A stretch of 64,000 nucleotides of DNA, taken from Phorcus lineatus. Lineage: Eukaryota > Mollusca > Gastropoda > Trochida > Trochidae. Made by a program: the position numbers and the translations under genes. The notes below the pieces were generated by a model, which searched no databases, was not told where the DNA came from, and worked only from the letters and a program-made list of their open reading frames with translations. The stretch lies in NCBI GenBank assembly GCA_921293015.1, contig OV121097.1, positions 17,793,924-17,857,923 of the forward strand. The letters are read 5' to 3'. Numbering within the stretch: position 1 is the stretch's first letter; each line of letters opens with the position of its first letter. This document shows positions 23,901 to 35,262 of this stretch, piece after piece.

Positions 23901-26900
23901 TGTCCATTTTCTGTGACCTATTAGATTGTCTTAAGATCATAACTTAAGCAAAAAAATAAGTACAAATCTTTTATGCATAATCCTAAGGTGACCGACTTTT
24001 ATGTTCATGTACTAATCACTTTTAAGCTTACAAGTGAGAATTTCTAGTACTTGGGTCTTATTTATTGAAAGCTCTAAACATTCGGTATTGATGAACGAGC
24101 TGCACACATTTACAGTTCAACCATTTTAAGAAATCATTTCCTTTTTATTGCACAGATGACTCCTAATGTTTTTATGTGTGATATCTGCTGTCAATTATAG
24201 TGAATGAGTGCACTGATAGACAGCTTAAGTTTGTGCATATGTCCTTATTTGCCCTAAAAGAGCCTTCAAATAGAATAAGATAAATATATGATTCTGATCA
24301 ATAAGACAAAAAGAATTCCTTCTGTCATTGTTCATTGAGAAATAAGACATTCAACAGAAAATTCTTATGGGTTAATTAAGATACATCCCCTGAAGTATAA
24401 TTGAGAAATTCATGTAACAAGGGATGTTCATTCAGCTCATCACCTTTTCTATATTAGGTGTGTTTTCCACGTTTTAATGATGTCATCAAGTATAGTTGTT
24501 TAGAATTCAATGATTATTATTCATCTCAATTATTCCCTCATTGATAATTTGTCCTTGATATGTAAACCTGCTTTTTGTAAATGTTTCACGCAGTTTGATG
24601 TTTATCAGTTTGTATTATCAATATTTGATTTCCTAGCTCTTAGGCTGACCATTGCAGCTGTTACAGACTTTCTCCCACCAAAGACTGTTATTTGATTCTC
24701 ATATTAATAATTGGATGTCTTGAAAACATCATCACTAAACTCAATTCAAAGAATTGACACCTATTTTTAAAAAAAAAACTTTTTTCATTTTTAAATCTCC
24801 ATCAATACAAGTCATTTAAACAGATCATTTCATAACAATGTAACATAAATATGGTTCATTTGTACATGTATATATGCATAATGTTATAGATAGGCACTAA
24901 TACTATCAAATTGCAATGGATAGGAGCAGTATATAACAGTTGGCAGATATGGTAAATCAGAAAAGATTATGGCATATTGACCAACACTCTACAAAGTTTT
25001 CATACTTGCACTCTGAAAAGTAGTTGTAGCAACTTTTCAACGTAATACGTTGATTTAATTTCTTCTTTGATATGTTTACGATCCCGTCATTTGTTCTTTT
25101 GTTTCATTTTGTGTAATGTTGTACTTTACGATTGTATTAATTAGATTAAGAACATATATTCTCTTTTCAAAATATTCTGAAATGACAATTTAACTCTTGA
25201 AAGTCATTGTTACTCCGGTTTTTTCCTGTATCCATTGTTCTATTTCTTTCCAGACTTCCTTAACAAATATACATTCATATAGCAAATGCAATATTGATTC
25301 TTTCTTAGAACTGCAGAAGGAGCATTGATTTATTGGAATGTTTGTATTTCTTTTTGTTAGCAAATCGTTTGTAGGCAAGAATCTATGAATTATGCTGTAT
25401 TGGAACCAAGAGTGTTTTACATTGTTGTACAATTTAATGGTTACTTTTTCAATCTTCTTGCATGTTTCTTCCTCAATGGTTTCGTTTCGTTTATTTTGCC
25501 ATTTTCCACCAAATATTAAGGGTTAAGAGGGTTTATTGGATACAGGTATGTCTTGCATGTTTCTGCACCCTTTTTTTTGACACTTGTTGATATAACAGAG
25601 AAGGAAAATTAAAACAATGGATTTTGGTGGTATGCAAGGTAGGCAATGTTTAAGTGTTATCTCCCCTTGTTTCAGCTGGGCAATCCTCTTCTCCCACCCT
25701 GCCGACTACACACCTGTGTGTACCACTGAGCTTGCCAAGGTGGTACAACTCAAGGATGAATTTGCTAAGCGCAGCGTGAAACTCATCGCATTGTCCTGTG
25801 ATGATGTCAACAGTCATAATGGATGGGCTAAGGTAAGCTCTTATCTCTAGTTGGTTTTGACCTTCTCTCTTATTTTTATTGGAAGTGTTTCTTGTTATGA
25901 AATAGTGAATTTTAATAGAAATCTGCTAAGTTGAGTGACCAATATCGGCCATAAGAAAAAGGTTAGAAAACCTACAAAGACTTAACAAAGCTGGTGTTGT
26001 CAAATTTTTTTTGGAAAACTGTTCAGACTGGAGACGATAGTATTTAGCATTGAAAGGCTAATGCATGATTTCCATTAAGAAAAAAGTTGATTGTCACAAC
26101 GTTCAGCCTCTCGAGATGAATGTGTGAGATGTTTTATTTCGTACAATTAACCTGTAACAACATATTTTTAGACACATATCTAAATCGAAATAAAATGTCA
26201 TAAAAAGAATGTAGTGTCTCTTAAATGCTTCTGTATCTATAACTACGTTGACTGTAACTGTTGTTACTTATATTCAGGATGTAATGGACTACAGCAAGTG
26301 TGGCGGCGACCTCCCGTACCCCATCATCTCGGACGTAGACCGCAGTCTTGCTAAGAAGCTGGGTATGATTGACCCTGATGAGAAGACGTCCACCGGTTTA
26401 CCGCTGACCTGTAGAGCTGTAAGTAAACATAGATCACTGTACTTTGAGGGGAATTTTTGTAGTATAAAGACATCATAGCCAATAGCCTTGAGGCTGAAAT
26501 TGTATGCCAATACTCTGCTAAATAGTGACAATGCTGGGGACATCCCTGAATAACTATTTTCTTCTATTATTGATATTAGTAACCAATAGAATACTGACAT
26601 CTTTGGTGCAGCACCTCTTTGTCAGGGTTGAAATCAAAATTTTAACTAATGACTGTGTCTGAAACATCGTTTTTGTTTATTTTTGATAATGTTATCCATC
26701 ACGAAGATTGATTAAAAAGCTGCAGAGTCAACTGAGGCCTCTTTTTGTTATTTCTCACCAAACTGAGTTCCTTAGTGTTCCAGACCAATAGATAATGAAA
26801 GTTTGTTATTGTGGTCTCCAGGTATTCATCATCGGCCCAGACAAAAAGCTGAAACTCTCCCTTCTCTACCCAGCAACCACTGGAAGGAACTTCAAGTAAG

Positions 26901-29061
26901 AGTTCTCTCCCCTTTATTGAGAAGTTCAAATTTGATTTCAAAAATGAAAATGATAATCTTAATCTTAACTCTCTTTTTAGAGAAATAAGTCTAAACAGAT
27001 TTGATTTTTCATCAATGTTTTCTAATTCAGTTTATGAATTAAAATTATTTGATTTAAAGATCCACTCCGTGAGTTGTTGGAGTCATATATGCCAAACTTA
27101 ATCAATGGTATCATTTGATAGCAAAGTTTCGATTCTTACCAAAAAGACACATTTTAAAGCTTGTTGGTTTTTTACAATGACAATATGAAGGTAAAACATC
27201 GCAATTTTGATCGAAAACCGGACAGTGACACGCAACATATAGTCAAACGTAATTTTGGAGACTTATCTAAAACAGCCAGGAGGGCAGTTAGGAGTTGATA
27301 GCATTTTTTAGGTTACATAACTTGTATCAATGTATATTGGACTAGATATCTACACCTCTGTGCATTTATAAGGCTGTTTTTTTATTTTCATTGAAAACAA
27401 GTATTTGTCATATATATATGTCTTTTGGACATGAAAAGTTAAGATGTTTTGATTTTATATCACCACATATGACATTTAGGTTCTTATCAAAGGTAAATAG
27501 TATGTTATGAAAATCACGGAGTGGCTCTTTATTGTTTCTTCAGCTTTTTTCCCATCAAAATCATCTAGACAACACTGTTTCAAATCCTTGACATATATCC
27601 CGTGATTCATCAAACACCAGTCTTGCAAGATGCTCGGCTAATTTGTCTGAAGTAGAGAACTTTTCTAAATGCAGTTAGGTGTAATCCTACACTCAACAGA
27701 CTAGTTCCAGCCCTTGCTCGCAAATTTCACCACAATACCTTGTCTTAATAGAGTTGTTGGCTTTCTCACTGCAATAATGACATAATATATGCTGTGATAT
27801 AACCGAAATACTCTTGAAAGCTTTGTACACCACAGATCTCCCCATCTCAACAACTTAAATTTAGTTTTGGGGTTCATGTTATATAGCACTACTTGATATG
27901 CTAAGGAATGTATACACCATTATCTAAATTATGAAGAGAAATCAACAGTGGAGATGATGCTGACACTTTCCTTGTGACAATTTAAGTTTAACCATTAAAT
28001 TTGTACTCCTGCAAATTGTTTGTAGGATTAAATAGAAGGTAAAATATGTAAGAATTGAAATAAATCTTTTGTAATTACATTCTTACAACTTACTTGCAAG
28101 AAAAAAATTACCACAATATTTTTTCCAGTGAGATTCTGAGAGTTATTGACTCGCTGCAACTGACTGCAACAAAGAAGGTTGCAACACCTGTTGACTGGAA
28201 GGTAAATATTATCAATACACCCATTCTAAATATAGATTCATAAAATAAGTAACAATGTAGATGTAACTACACACAACTAGGTCCAGGATTTCCTCAAAGA
28301 AAAAATAGCAAAGACCATGCATGTTTTTGATAAACTTTAATATGATATCTGATCACTGTGAAGTATTAGGCTACGTGAAGCCATTTCCTTAACAATAATG
28401 ATGAAATGGTGTTCACACAAATATGGCTGCCTGTGCCTTTAGATTGAGACTTGATTATTTCCTCTACGACTGTAGTTGAACAGTTTGGAAAATGTGATGA
28501 TTTGACCCTCTGAAAATAATACATATGGCAATGTTCAATGCTTTTTGAGGAAAATTTAAGGAACTAAATCTGTAAAAAAAAAAGTGCTATTGCTCTAGAG
28601 GATAGAATAGAAGGATGTGACTTGAGCTGTTTCTGTGGGGAGAGAATTGTGTGTTAGGAGGGTTATGAAAGGGTCTCATGTAAGTAAGGTTTGAGGTGTG
28701 AAATGATTTTATTGGTGCTTCAGTAGATTTTGAACACTGTTTAGAACAAAAGGTTGATAAACATTATATCTACATTAATATCAAAATAATATGTTAATTA
28801 TATGGTAACTTCAGTCAGGCCATACAGCATTGAATATTAAAGAAAAAATAAATATTTATGAAATATTATGTAATCTGTGTATATTTATACCTCATTAGAA
28901 ACAATAACAAATGAATGTATATTGTTTATTTACAGATGGGAGACAAGTGTATGATAGTCCCATCTCTAAGTAAAGAGGAAGCAACAAAGATGTTTCCAGA
29001 CATTGACATTGTTCAACTTCCCTCTAAAAAAGAATATGTGAGGATGACTGGTAAATATTGA
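17879..29061 (+). CDS. PRDX6: 1-Cys peroxiredoxin (PRDX6 type), complete gene of six coding exons
   Basis: Family role: a thiol peroxidase that reduces H2O2 and phospholipid hydroperoxides with one catalytic Cys, in cytosol and lysosome-related organelles. Exons: 17879-17967, 25676-25832, 26278-26418, 26822-26895, 28129-28201, 28936-29061. All have GT-AG borders and join in frame to 219 codons (vertebrate PRDX6 is about 224). The peroxidatic Cys45 lies in DYTPVCTTE, with Thr42 and Arg128 completing the active site and His37 in FSHP. The C-terminal domain has [20 protein letters not shown], then [15 protein letters not shown], both diagnostic of the PRDX6 branch. The vertebrate lipase motif GDSWG reads GNSWA here (Ser30). 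AATAAA follows at 29531. Highly confident. Confidence 0.96.
19240..19586. mobile_element. MITE-like element with CCCGGGTT(A/G)TATTCGAG repeats
   Basis: Ends are inverted: TACCGTTTTTCCTCGAATAC on the left against CACCGTATTTCCTCAATTAC read from the right. Inside are seven CCCGGG-type units of about 18 bp, and a repeated segment (GGTTCTATTTCACTCAGC...) occurs at about 19270 and 19492. No transposase. The element stands out as GC-rich in an AT-rich intron. Confidence 0.65.
22530..22625 (-). mobile_element. Decayed tRNA-like SINE head
   Basis: On the minus strand GCTAGCCCAGTGGTTAGTGT resembles a pol III A box, followed about 35 bp later by GGTCAGGGGTTACAG in place of a B box. No clear SINE body follows. 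Confidence 0.35.
23228..23570. mobile_element. Short inverted-repeat element (343 bp) related in its ends to 19240-19586
   Basis: Begins TACCATATTTCCTCA and ends TGAGGGAATATGGTA (inverted, one extra base). The length is almost the same as the 19240 element and the termini are similar. The interior is different and lacks CCCGGG units. Confidence 0.5.
25190..25520 (-). mobile_element. LINE fragment: C-terminal zinc-binding region of a non-LTR reverse transcriptase
   Basis: Open frame from about 25515 to the stop near 25190. It has [19 protein letters not shown] and then CSFC with spacing C-x2-C-x8-H-x4-C, followed by EVWKEIEQW. This is the zf-RVT type C terminus of L1-like elements. 5'-truncated. 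It ends about 150 bp before PRDX6 exon 2, on the opposite strand. Confidence 0.75.
25676..25832 (+). CDS. PRDX6: PRDX6 exon 2 (peroxidatic cysteine)
   Basis: [20 protein letters not shown], then [20 protein letters not shown] and AK. Contains the catalytic PVCTTE loop (Cys45). The acceptor is TTTCAG and the donor is GTAAGC. Confidence 0.97.
26278..26418 (+). CDS. PRDX6: PRDX6 exon 3
   Basis: 47 codons, phase 0: [20 protein letters not shown], then [11 protein letters not shown] and LPLTCRA. Arg128 is the conserved active-site Arg. The donor is GTAAGT. Confidence 0.96.
26822..26895 (+). CDS. PRDX6: PRDX6 exon 4
   Basis: [20 protein letters not shown], then GRNF and two bases of Asn. Asp136 aligns with vertebrate Asp140 of the proposed lipase triad. 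The donor is GTAAGA. Confidence 0.95.
26896..28128. other. PRDX6 intron 4
   Basis: Contains the 27055-27531 inverted-repeat element. Nothing else recognised here, nor in introns 2, 3 and 5. Confidence 0.7.
27055..27531. mobile_element. MITE, Tc1/mariner-like, TA target site
   Basis: Termini AAGATCCACTCCGTGA and (inverted) AAGAGCCACTCCGTGA differ at one position and are flanked by TA on both sides. About 475 bp with no ORF. A TA duplication is the mark of Tc1/mariner-mobilised elements. Confidence 0.7.
28129..28201 (+). CDS. PRDX6: PRDX6 exon 5
   Basis: [20 protein letters not shown], then VDWK. Strong family match. The acceptor is TTTTCCAG and the donor is GTAAAT. Confidence 0.95.
28936..29061 (+). 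CDS. PRDX6: PRDX6 exon 6 with stop codon
   Basis: [20 protein letters not shown], then [20 protein letters not shown] and Y, then TGA. This is the C-terminal domain that follows DWK(D)GD in the family. Confidence 0.94.
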   Translation: MGDKCMIVPSLSKEEATKMFPDIDIVQLPSKKEYVRMTGKY

Positions 29062-29530
29062 TGAAGTTATTGAAAGTCAAACATTAAGTCTCCTCAAGAA
29101 TGTACGTTTCTAATCAATAACCAATTCTGTCTCTAACAAGTAATTTCCAGGATGTACTGATTTGTCAATTGTTTTATGTCATTTTGAAATTTTAAATATT
29201 TCATAACAGATTTGTACTCAATATTAATTGTTTCTCTCATTTATCAACTATTGACACCTAGTTTTGTTTTGTCAATCAGGAGGTTATTGTTTGTTTGTTT
29301 CATTGAGATGTGAGAATGAAAAGATATTTTATCTTCTTTCATCTGGCATTAGCTTGTTACTGAGAGAACTTAAAAAAGATTTATGTTCTTGTTAGATATA
29401 TTTTCTGCATTTGCTTCTTTTTGTTGTTGTAAAAGCTTGCTTGTGAACACATTGTTTATTCAAGTATATTCTTAAGAAATGGCAGAATATTAAAGATTTA
29501 CATATTTTTGCAATGTTTGTAAATCAAACG

Positions 29531-29536
29531 AATAAA
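29531..29536 (+). terminator. PRDX6 poly(A) signal
   Basis: AATAAA 470 nt after the stop codon, followed by a T-rich stretch. First canonical signal downstream of the gene. Confidence 0.6.
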
Positions 29537-30524
29537 TATTTTTGAATTGATTGATTTATTTTAACTCTTTTATCGGCACTGTAGGTGGCAAGTTCTCAAA
29601 ACAAGTCAATCCTTGAGGAGTAAATAGTATAAACATCTATCAAATCCATCACTCCTGCTGAACACTTGTGTAATATCTGCCCATCTGAAACTGACCATTG
29701 ACCTACAAAGGTCTAATTGAAATAATATCTTTGACTTCCATTCAACAAGGAGTTTTCTCTCAAAGTGACACAGAGTATGTTTCTTTAATCTGTATGTAGC
29801 TCAGATAGGGTCTAACATACCAACTGGCCTAACTTAAGTTCAAATATCATCCCTAATCTTGAATCTTTATCTTTAAAATTTTCAATTATGGATGTTTTCC
29901 TGTTTTCGATTATGATAGTAAAATCGCTATATAGATGTTAATTATTCAAAATTCTGAGTCTAATTAACATGATTATTAGTTAGATAACCTACTAAACACC
30001 AGCAAACCATACATGTGCATCTGTTTATAAATTTCAAGAATTACTTCTGAGCAATTGGCACACAACCGTTTTGTTTTCACAAATTACAACTTAAACCTGA
30101 TTTTTGTATCTATACTGAACTGGGATGCATTAAGATGATGATTTTCAGAAAAAAACCTTTTCATCACATAGACTAACATCATAAATTAAATTTGAACCAG
30201 AATCATTGAATTATCTTCAAGGCAAATTACATAACATCAATAGCATATAGCTCTGAAAAATATCACAACACTTGTTTTTTAATGACTGTCATGATATTTA
30301 TTACATAATTTTGGACCCAATCAATGCTAAATTGTTTGACTAAGGTTAAACCAAGTATAAATTAATAAGGAAATATTAAATTCTTTAAATCAATAAAGAA
30401 AACCATAAATGCCTCAATATTTTCCCAGTTTACTAATAAAAGAGTCATCAAATTAAAGGTGGATGTAGACACTTGCTGACTAAGTATCATTACTGAAGAC
30501 ACAAATAAACCAAGAAACACAACG

Positions 30525-30627
30525 TTGTGGAGAGGGAAGCCCCTGATAGAGTTAGTTCGAATACTGCTAGAGTCAATGTTTAAAAAAACTTTTATTCCTG
30601 GGAACATGATCGATTTTAATCAGACCC
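30525..30627 (+). mobile_element. Solo arm of the palindromic element family
   Basis: Diverged copy of the right arm seen at 33810-33938: GAGTTAGTTCGAATACTGCT, then AGAGTCAATG, CTTTTATTCCTGGGAACATG and GATTTTAATCAGAC. No matching left arm upstream. Confidence 0.65.
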
Positions 30628-32704
30628 CCACGAAAACGGATCACTATGTGAAAACTCCCCTTTCAACAGAACAAGACGGTGGAGGTCTTTGATGCCATTG
30701 GTTCCATCCTGTTAAGTTAATGCTTTTGTCAGAGGAGCTTTTTTTTACCTACCTGGAGAAAAGCCTTGTGTTTATGGGGGCTGCATTCTGCTTCATCAGC
30801 GTATTTGTATCCACGTACAGCTGTTAGATGGATCGAGCTATACCTTGAAGTAGGGTCTTCAGAACATGGCCAAAGAAAATAAAGACGAATGTTAAGATGC
30901 AGTATATTCTTTCACTTGTAAATTTTGTTAGTTTTTATTCCGAGGCTCTCGTAAAATTATCATTTAATGAACTGATTTTATAAGCATTATTCATAAAACT
31001 GGGTCCATTATGAAAAACTGAAAGGAGTGTTTTACGATAATATTATTTGCATCTTCAAAATATACAAATATATATCGAACATGATTCATTGTTAAGAACG
31101 AATGAAGGGGGTTGAAAATAGTTTGTGTTGGAACTAGAAATTCTATCCAATAAGTCGATTTTCAAATCTTCAAAAAGCAGTTCACTGCACTGGTGTAACC
31201 CCTGTTTATTGACAACTCTTGTTTTTATTGATAACAGTACCACAGAGAAGACGTATGTTGAGGGGACATCTAAACTTCCTAAATGTGACAAAATTAAACT
31301 ATTTTTTCAAATATCACAATATAAAAAGCTAATAGCGTTGTCTAAGCATACAAAAAATGTAATGCACCAGTTAATATAATAATAGACACAACAAGTTAAG
31401 GATAACTTCGATTTTGCAACATTAAAGTATTAAAAATTCGACATAATTTTGATAATCAATTATTGATAATAGGGAATGTTGAGTTTATAAGACATACATG
31501 AACAAATGACCAACTTTGCAAACAATATTGAAATTTACACACACACAAACACACACACACAAAAATGTCCTTATTTTTTTATATTTAAATGCCTTTGAGA
31601 GATTGTGGTCATCAATCTTGATTCACAAATTCTTTTTAACAACGCACATAGCATAAGTACTCACTCGCAGAAAATGGTATTAACAACTTCATTAGTGGTT
31701 TTTTTCTCCGTCAACCACTCAGAGGAAGCACACGATAGAAATCTGACAACAGAAGCAATGACAAGATGGGACAAGTTTAATAATCTCAGTGTCTTAATCT
31801 ACCATTAGGGACAGAAACGTTGCAATTGTGTAATGAAGTTGAATTCAATTTAGACTTTCTAGATGCACAAGTAACTATTTATTTGGTCCAGTATTAACTA
31901 AGTCAAGATTTTTAAATAAGATCTTCTTCATTGTGAAATTCACTACGTTTTGGAGTATATATTTACTCCTTTATCCCGTGTTATCTAGAAAATCGTTTAG
32001 CGGCGTGGGATTTTATGAAATGAAAATGATTGCAAAAGGAAAAATGACTGCACGAAGGCTTTAATTTTCAAGCAGAATATCGCAAGGTTGTTTAAAAGCT
32101 GACATAAACAGTTTGAAATTCAAAATAAATTTCAAATGCCCCCTTTACTTGTGCAGTATCATAGGATGTGGTCAACAGTGAGGGGAAACTGACGGAGTTC
32201 TTCCCCCTTTGAAATATATGTATAAGTGAGATGTGGGTGCCCATCCATATGTAGATCACCTCTAAATGCTCTTAAAAGACTTGGTTAGATAGTATTTGGA
32301 GACACCAACGCCTGAGATGTTTCGACATGCTTCCAAGGTTAACAAATACACCAAACTGAGTCTGCGGGACCACGTGACCAGTCGATAAGAAGCAAAATAA
32401 ATCAAGAAAGACGACTCTAACATAACATGTAATTAGTCACTCTGACAATAGACAAAGGCGATAAAAGCATGGGCCTTATCGTAAATTTTTGTCTTATTTA
32501 AAAAAACCATGCTGGCCTATGGGCAGGGTGTTTTCCCTTAAGATAACCCATCAAGATAGTTTCCATTTTCTTGTTAATGTACTTTTCTTTTAAGTAAAAG
32601 TTCAGTGTCATTGTAATTACTCAAAATATACATACTCTGTGAAGCAAGCATTATAAGCTTTTTGTGCTTTTGATCCTTGAATGAAATGTTTGAGTGCTGG
32701 AGTT

Positions 32705-32935
32705 ACTTAAAGGCACGCCAATATCTCGAAACTATAACGAATGCACAGATAATGCATATCTCTCTATATTTCCAACGATCCGCACTCAGGTTATCTACCT
32801 CGCAAGTCGTTAAGAAAATGTATGTATTCAGGTTATAAGTCGATTAGACTGAAAATAAATTGCAAGACTTGCAATAAATCCGCATTAATAACTATGTCGG
32901 AAATATTCAAATTTGCTTATAGCCAGAAAAGCTAT
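32705..32935 (+). repeat. Dispersed repeat of unknown type (copy A)
   Basis: Collinear with the reverse complement of 52735-52960 through GGCACGCCAAT, GATCCGCACTCAG, ATGTATTCAGGTTATAA and AATAAATCCGCATTAA. It starts at TTAAAGGCAC, and TAGTGTCCCTTTAAA at about 33264 could be an inverted terminus, making an element of about 570 bp. Confidence 0.55.
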
Positions 32936-33496
32936 CAATATCAATATTTATACTATGTTTATGAAATTGGTTTATTTACAATATAGTTTTAAAAGCTATA
33001 TTTCATCACTAAACATCAGTTCAGAGTTGAAGTAAATAAAAAACCTGCACACATTACTGTAGTTCAGCCGTTTTCAATTGTCCATGTTTTTAAAACTCTA
33101 AGCCGACGTCATTTTCCCCGCACATGTACATGTACATGTACGTATTTCTTTCATCGGTAGAATGCTAAAGTATGTGCCAAATGCTATAAGATGGCCAAAT
33201 TTGGAAAAGCCAGTAGTAAACGTTTACGTTCGCTAATGTCCTATTTGAATGAAATATTTACTAGTGTCCCTTTAAAAATATTGATTGAATTTTCAGTTTG
33301 TACATGAGTAGATATGCTTTCAAGTTATTCGACCACTTAGTTAATATTTTTTGCGGTTCCATGGAAGCACAACCAACAAATTTGTTTGTGAAACATGAGT
33401 ACTACAACGCTGAACTCAATGAAACTATACATAGAGAACAAAGTTAAGCACCCCCCTATTTTCAAAATTGCAAAATGCATCTGTGAAGAAAAATAC

Positions 33497-33938
33497 AGTC
33501 TGATTAAAATCGACCATGTTCCGAAGAATAAAAGATTCAAAATATTGACTCTACCGAGATTCGAACTCTATATGTGTAGGCAATCTTCTCCACTAGGTCT
33601 GACCGCAGCCTACTGTAGCGCACGTGCTGACACCAGTTTAGCGCATACAAAACCTAGTCATTAGCGAACCAATCGCATCATCGCGTTTAAAATAACGATA
33701 GCAGCAATCAATGTTAACGAATGGTGAATGAGAGTTACTTGCCCCTAGCTACTGATACCGAATGCTTTTGCCGCACGCATTGTGATTGGTTAGCTGTGTT
33801 TACGTAAGAACGTGCGCTACAGTAGGCTGCGGTCAGACCTAGTGGAGAAGATTGCCTACACATATAGAGTTCGAATCTCGGTAGAGTCAATATTTTGAAT
33901 CTTTTATTCTTCGGAACATGGTCGATTTTAATCAGACT
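33497..33938. mobile_element. Palindromic element: 129-bp perfect inverted arms, 184-bp loop
   Basis: Arms 33497-33625 and 33810-33938 are exact reverse complements by reading. They start AGTCTGATTAAAATCGACC. The flanks carry the direct repeat GAAGAAAAATAC (33485-33496 and 33939-33950), a 12-bp target duplication. Each arm has GTTCGAATCTCGG, similar to a pol III B box. No protein of its own; the loop includes an inverted CCAAT-type motif. Confidence 0.9.
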
Positions 33939-34736
33939 GAAGAAAAATACGACAATATGACTAAATGGATCCCCTTGACATATCTATAAAATCATCATAC
34001 ATGATGACATTTTGAGAACTTAAGATAAAAAACGTAATGGTACTGATTTTTCACCCAAAATAACTATCGTCCGTTTGTCAAAAGTATGCGATGGATTCTG
34101 ATGTTAGTTGTCATGAACAACAATTTTGTTAACAGGTACAATTTTACACTTTAAAAAATCATGTATCCTTCACAATAAGGACATTATTGGGTTTTGAAAT
34201 TTGATAAGAATTTTCCATAATTTTTAGAAAATGGCCATAACCAGACGATTTTGGAATAAAGTTGGTCTTCTTTAACTTTGATTCAGTAACCCTATACTTC
34301 ATTTTGCTTTGTAGTCGTTGTTACGGTTAAAACTGCCCCATTTAGTCCCTTTTTATGAATGGGTCATTTTCCAAAAAATGAGATTTTGGAGGTCCATACT
34401 GCTGTAACTAGTGACTTTTGCTTAAGAGATCCATAATGAAGTTTGATCAATGGAATAGAAATAATGGAATAATACACATTAAAACAAAAAATATTGACTT
34501 TCTGAACATATTCACCTTTTGATCTCAAAATTACCAATTTGTATAACTGCAATTATTCAAAATATCCGAAACGATATCTTAATGAAATTACGTTCTTAAA
34601 TTGCAAAATTATGATTCTATCATATCATGCACTTACTTTTATTGCAATGTGGTCCTCTTTATTCTTAGACAAACCTTACTGGTGAAAAACTTGGGGGTGC
34701 TTAACTTTTTTCCGTATGTATATATATTTGTGTAGT

Positions 34737-35262
34737 TTATACTGAGGTACAAAAGAAACTTTACTCTTTACTTTTGTTTCACTCACACATCAAAAATAAC
34801 AAAGCAAATGGATATGATAGAACAGGAATATTTTTAAAGTTAAATTTTTATTGATTTGGCAAAAAAGTTTAACCGCATTTTCCAAACATACAGAAAGTCA
34901 CTGAAAGAATCAAGGGTTTCGAAACATTTTTTAAAGTCCACAATTCATGAGACATGTCTATTATTTATTTCAAAATGAATGTTTTTGACATTTGTATTGT
35001 ACCCAGTGTCACATCAATATCTTGTGTGACCTCCATTGGCGTTGATACAGGCCATAATTCGACGTCTCATGGATAACTTATGGCGTCGGATGACGTCAGC
35101 GGGAATCTGTCTTCATTTCTCAGTTGATGTCTGGTCTGTGGCTGCTGCTGTCTTCGTCCAAGATGATCACAAAGAATCACTATGGGTGATAGGTCCGGAG
35201 AGCGCGGTGGCCATTGTATAACGTTTACGTCGTTCTGTTCAAAGAAGTATCTTGTCAAACTG
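34737..35262 (-). pseudogene. Tc1/mariner transposase relic (C-terminal end)
   Basis: The minus-strand ORF 35258-35067 contains FFEQNDVNVIQWPPRSPDLS followed by PIVILCDHLGRRQQQ. This is the final catalytic region of Tc1-type transposases (SPDLNPIEHLWD), but the catalytic Glu of the DD(34)E triad is Val here. After a frame break the typical CINANGGHT end follows (about 35050-35010). Only the C-terminal quarter survives. AAGTTTCTTTTGTACCTCAG (minus strand, about 34750) may be the element's 3' terminus. Confidence 0.75.

Larger units (their letters stand above)
17968..25675. other. PRDX6 intron 1 (7.7 kb)
   Basis: Holds the CCCGGG-rich inverted-repeat element (19240-19586), a decayed SINE head (about 22530-22625), a second short inverted-repeat element (23228-23570) and a LINE fragment (about 25190-25520). 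The rest is AT-rich sequence with nothing recognised. Confidence 0.7.
29560..33490. other. Region downstream of PRDX6, no gene recognised
   Basis: AT-rich. Contains a half copy of the palindromic element (30525-30627), a (CA)n tract at about 31538-31562, a dispersed repeat (32705-32935) and (CATGTA)n at 33122-33142. Several ORFs of up to 84 codons show no family features. Confidence 0.6.

Noticed and set aside
33395-33664. 89-codon plus-strand ORF as a host gene
   Set aside because: It lies largely in the left arm of the palindromic element and has no family features.
33860-33885. B-box-like GTTCGAATCTCGG as a tRNA gene
   Set aside because: No A box at the right distance and no cloverleaf; the motif occurs in each arm of a repeat element.
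35036-35221. Plus-strand 61-codon ORF
   Set aside because: Shadow of the Tc1/mariner transposase relic on the minus strand.
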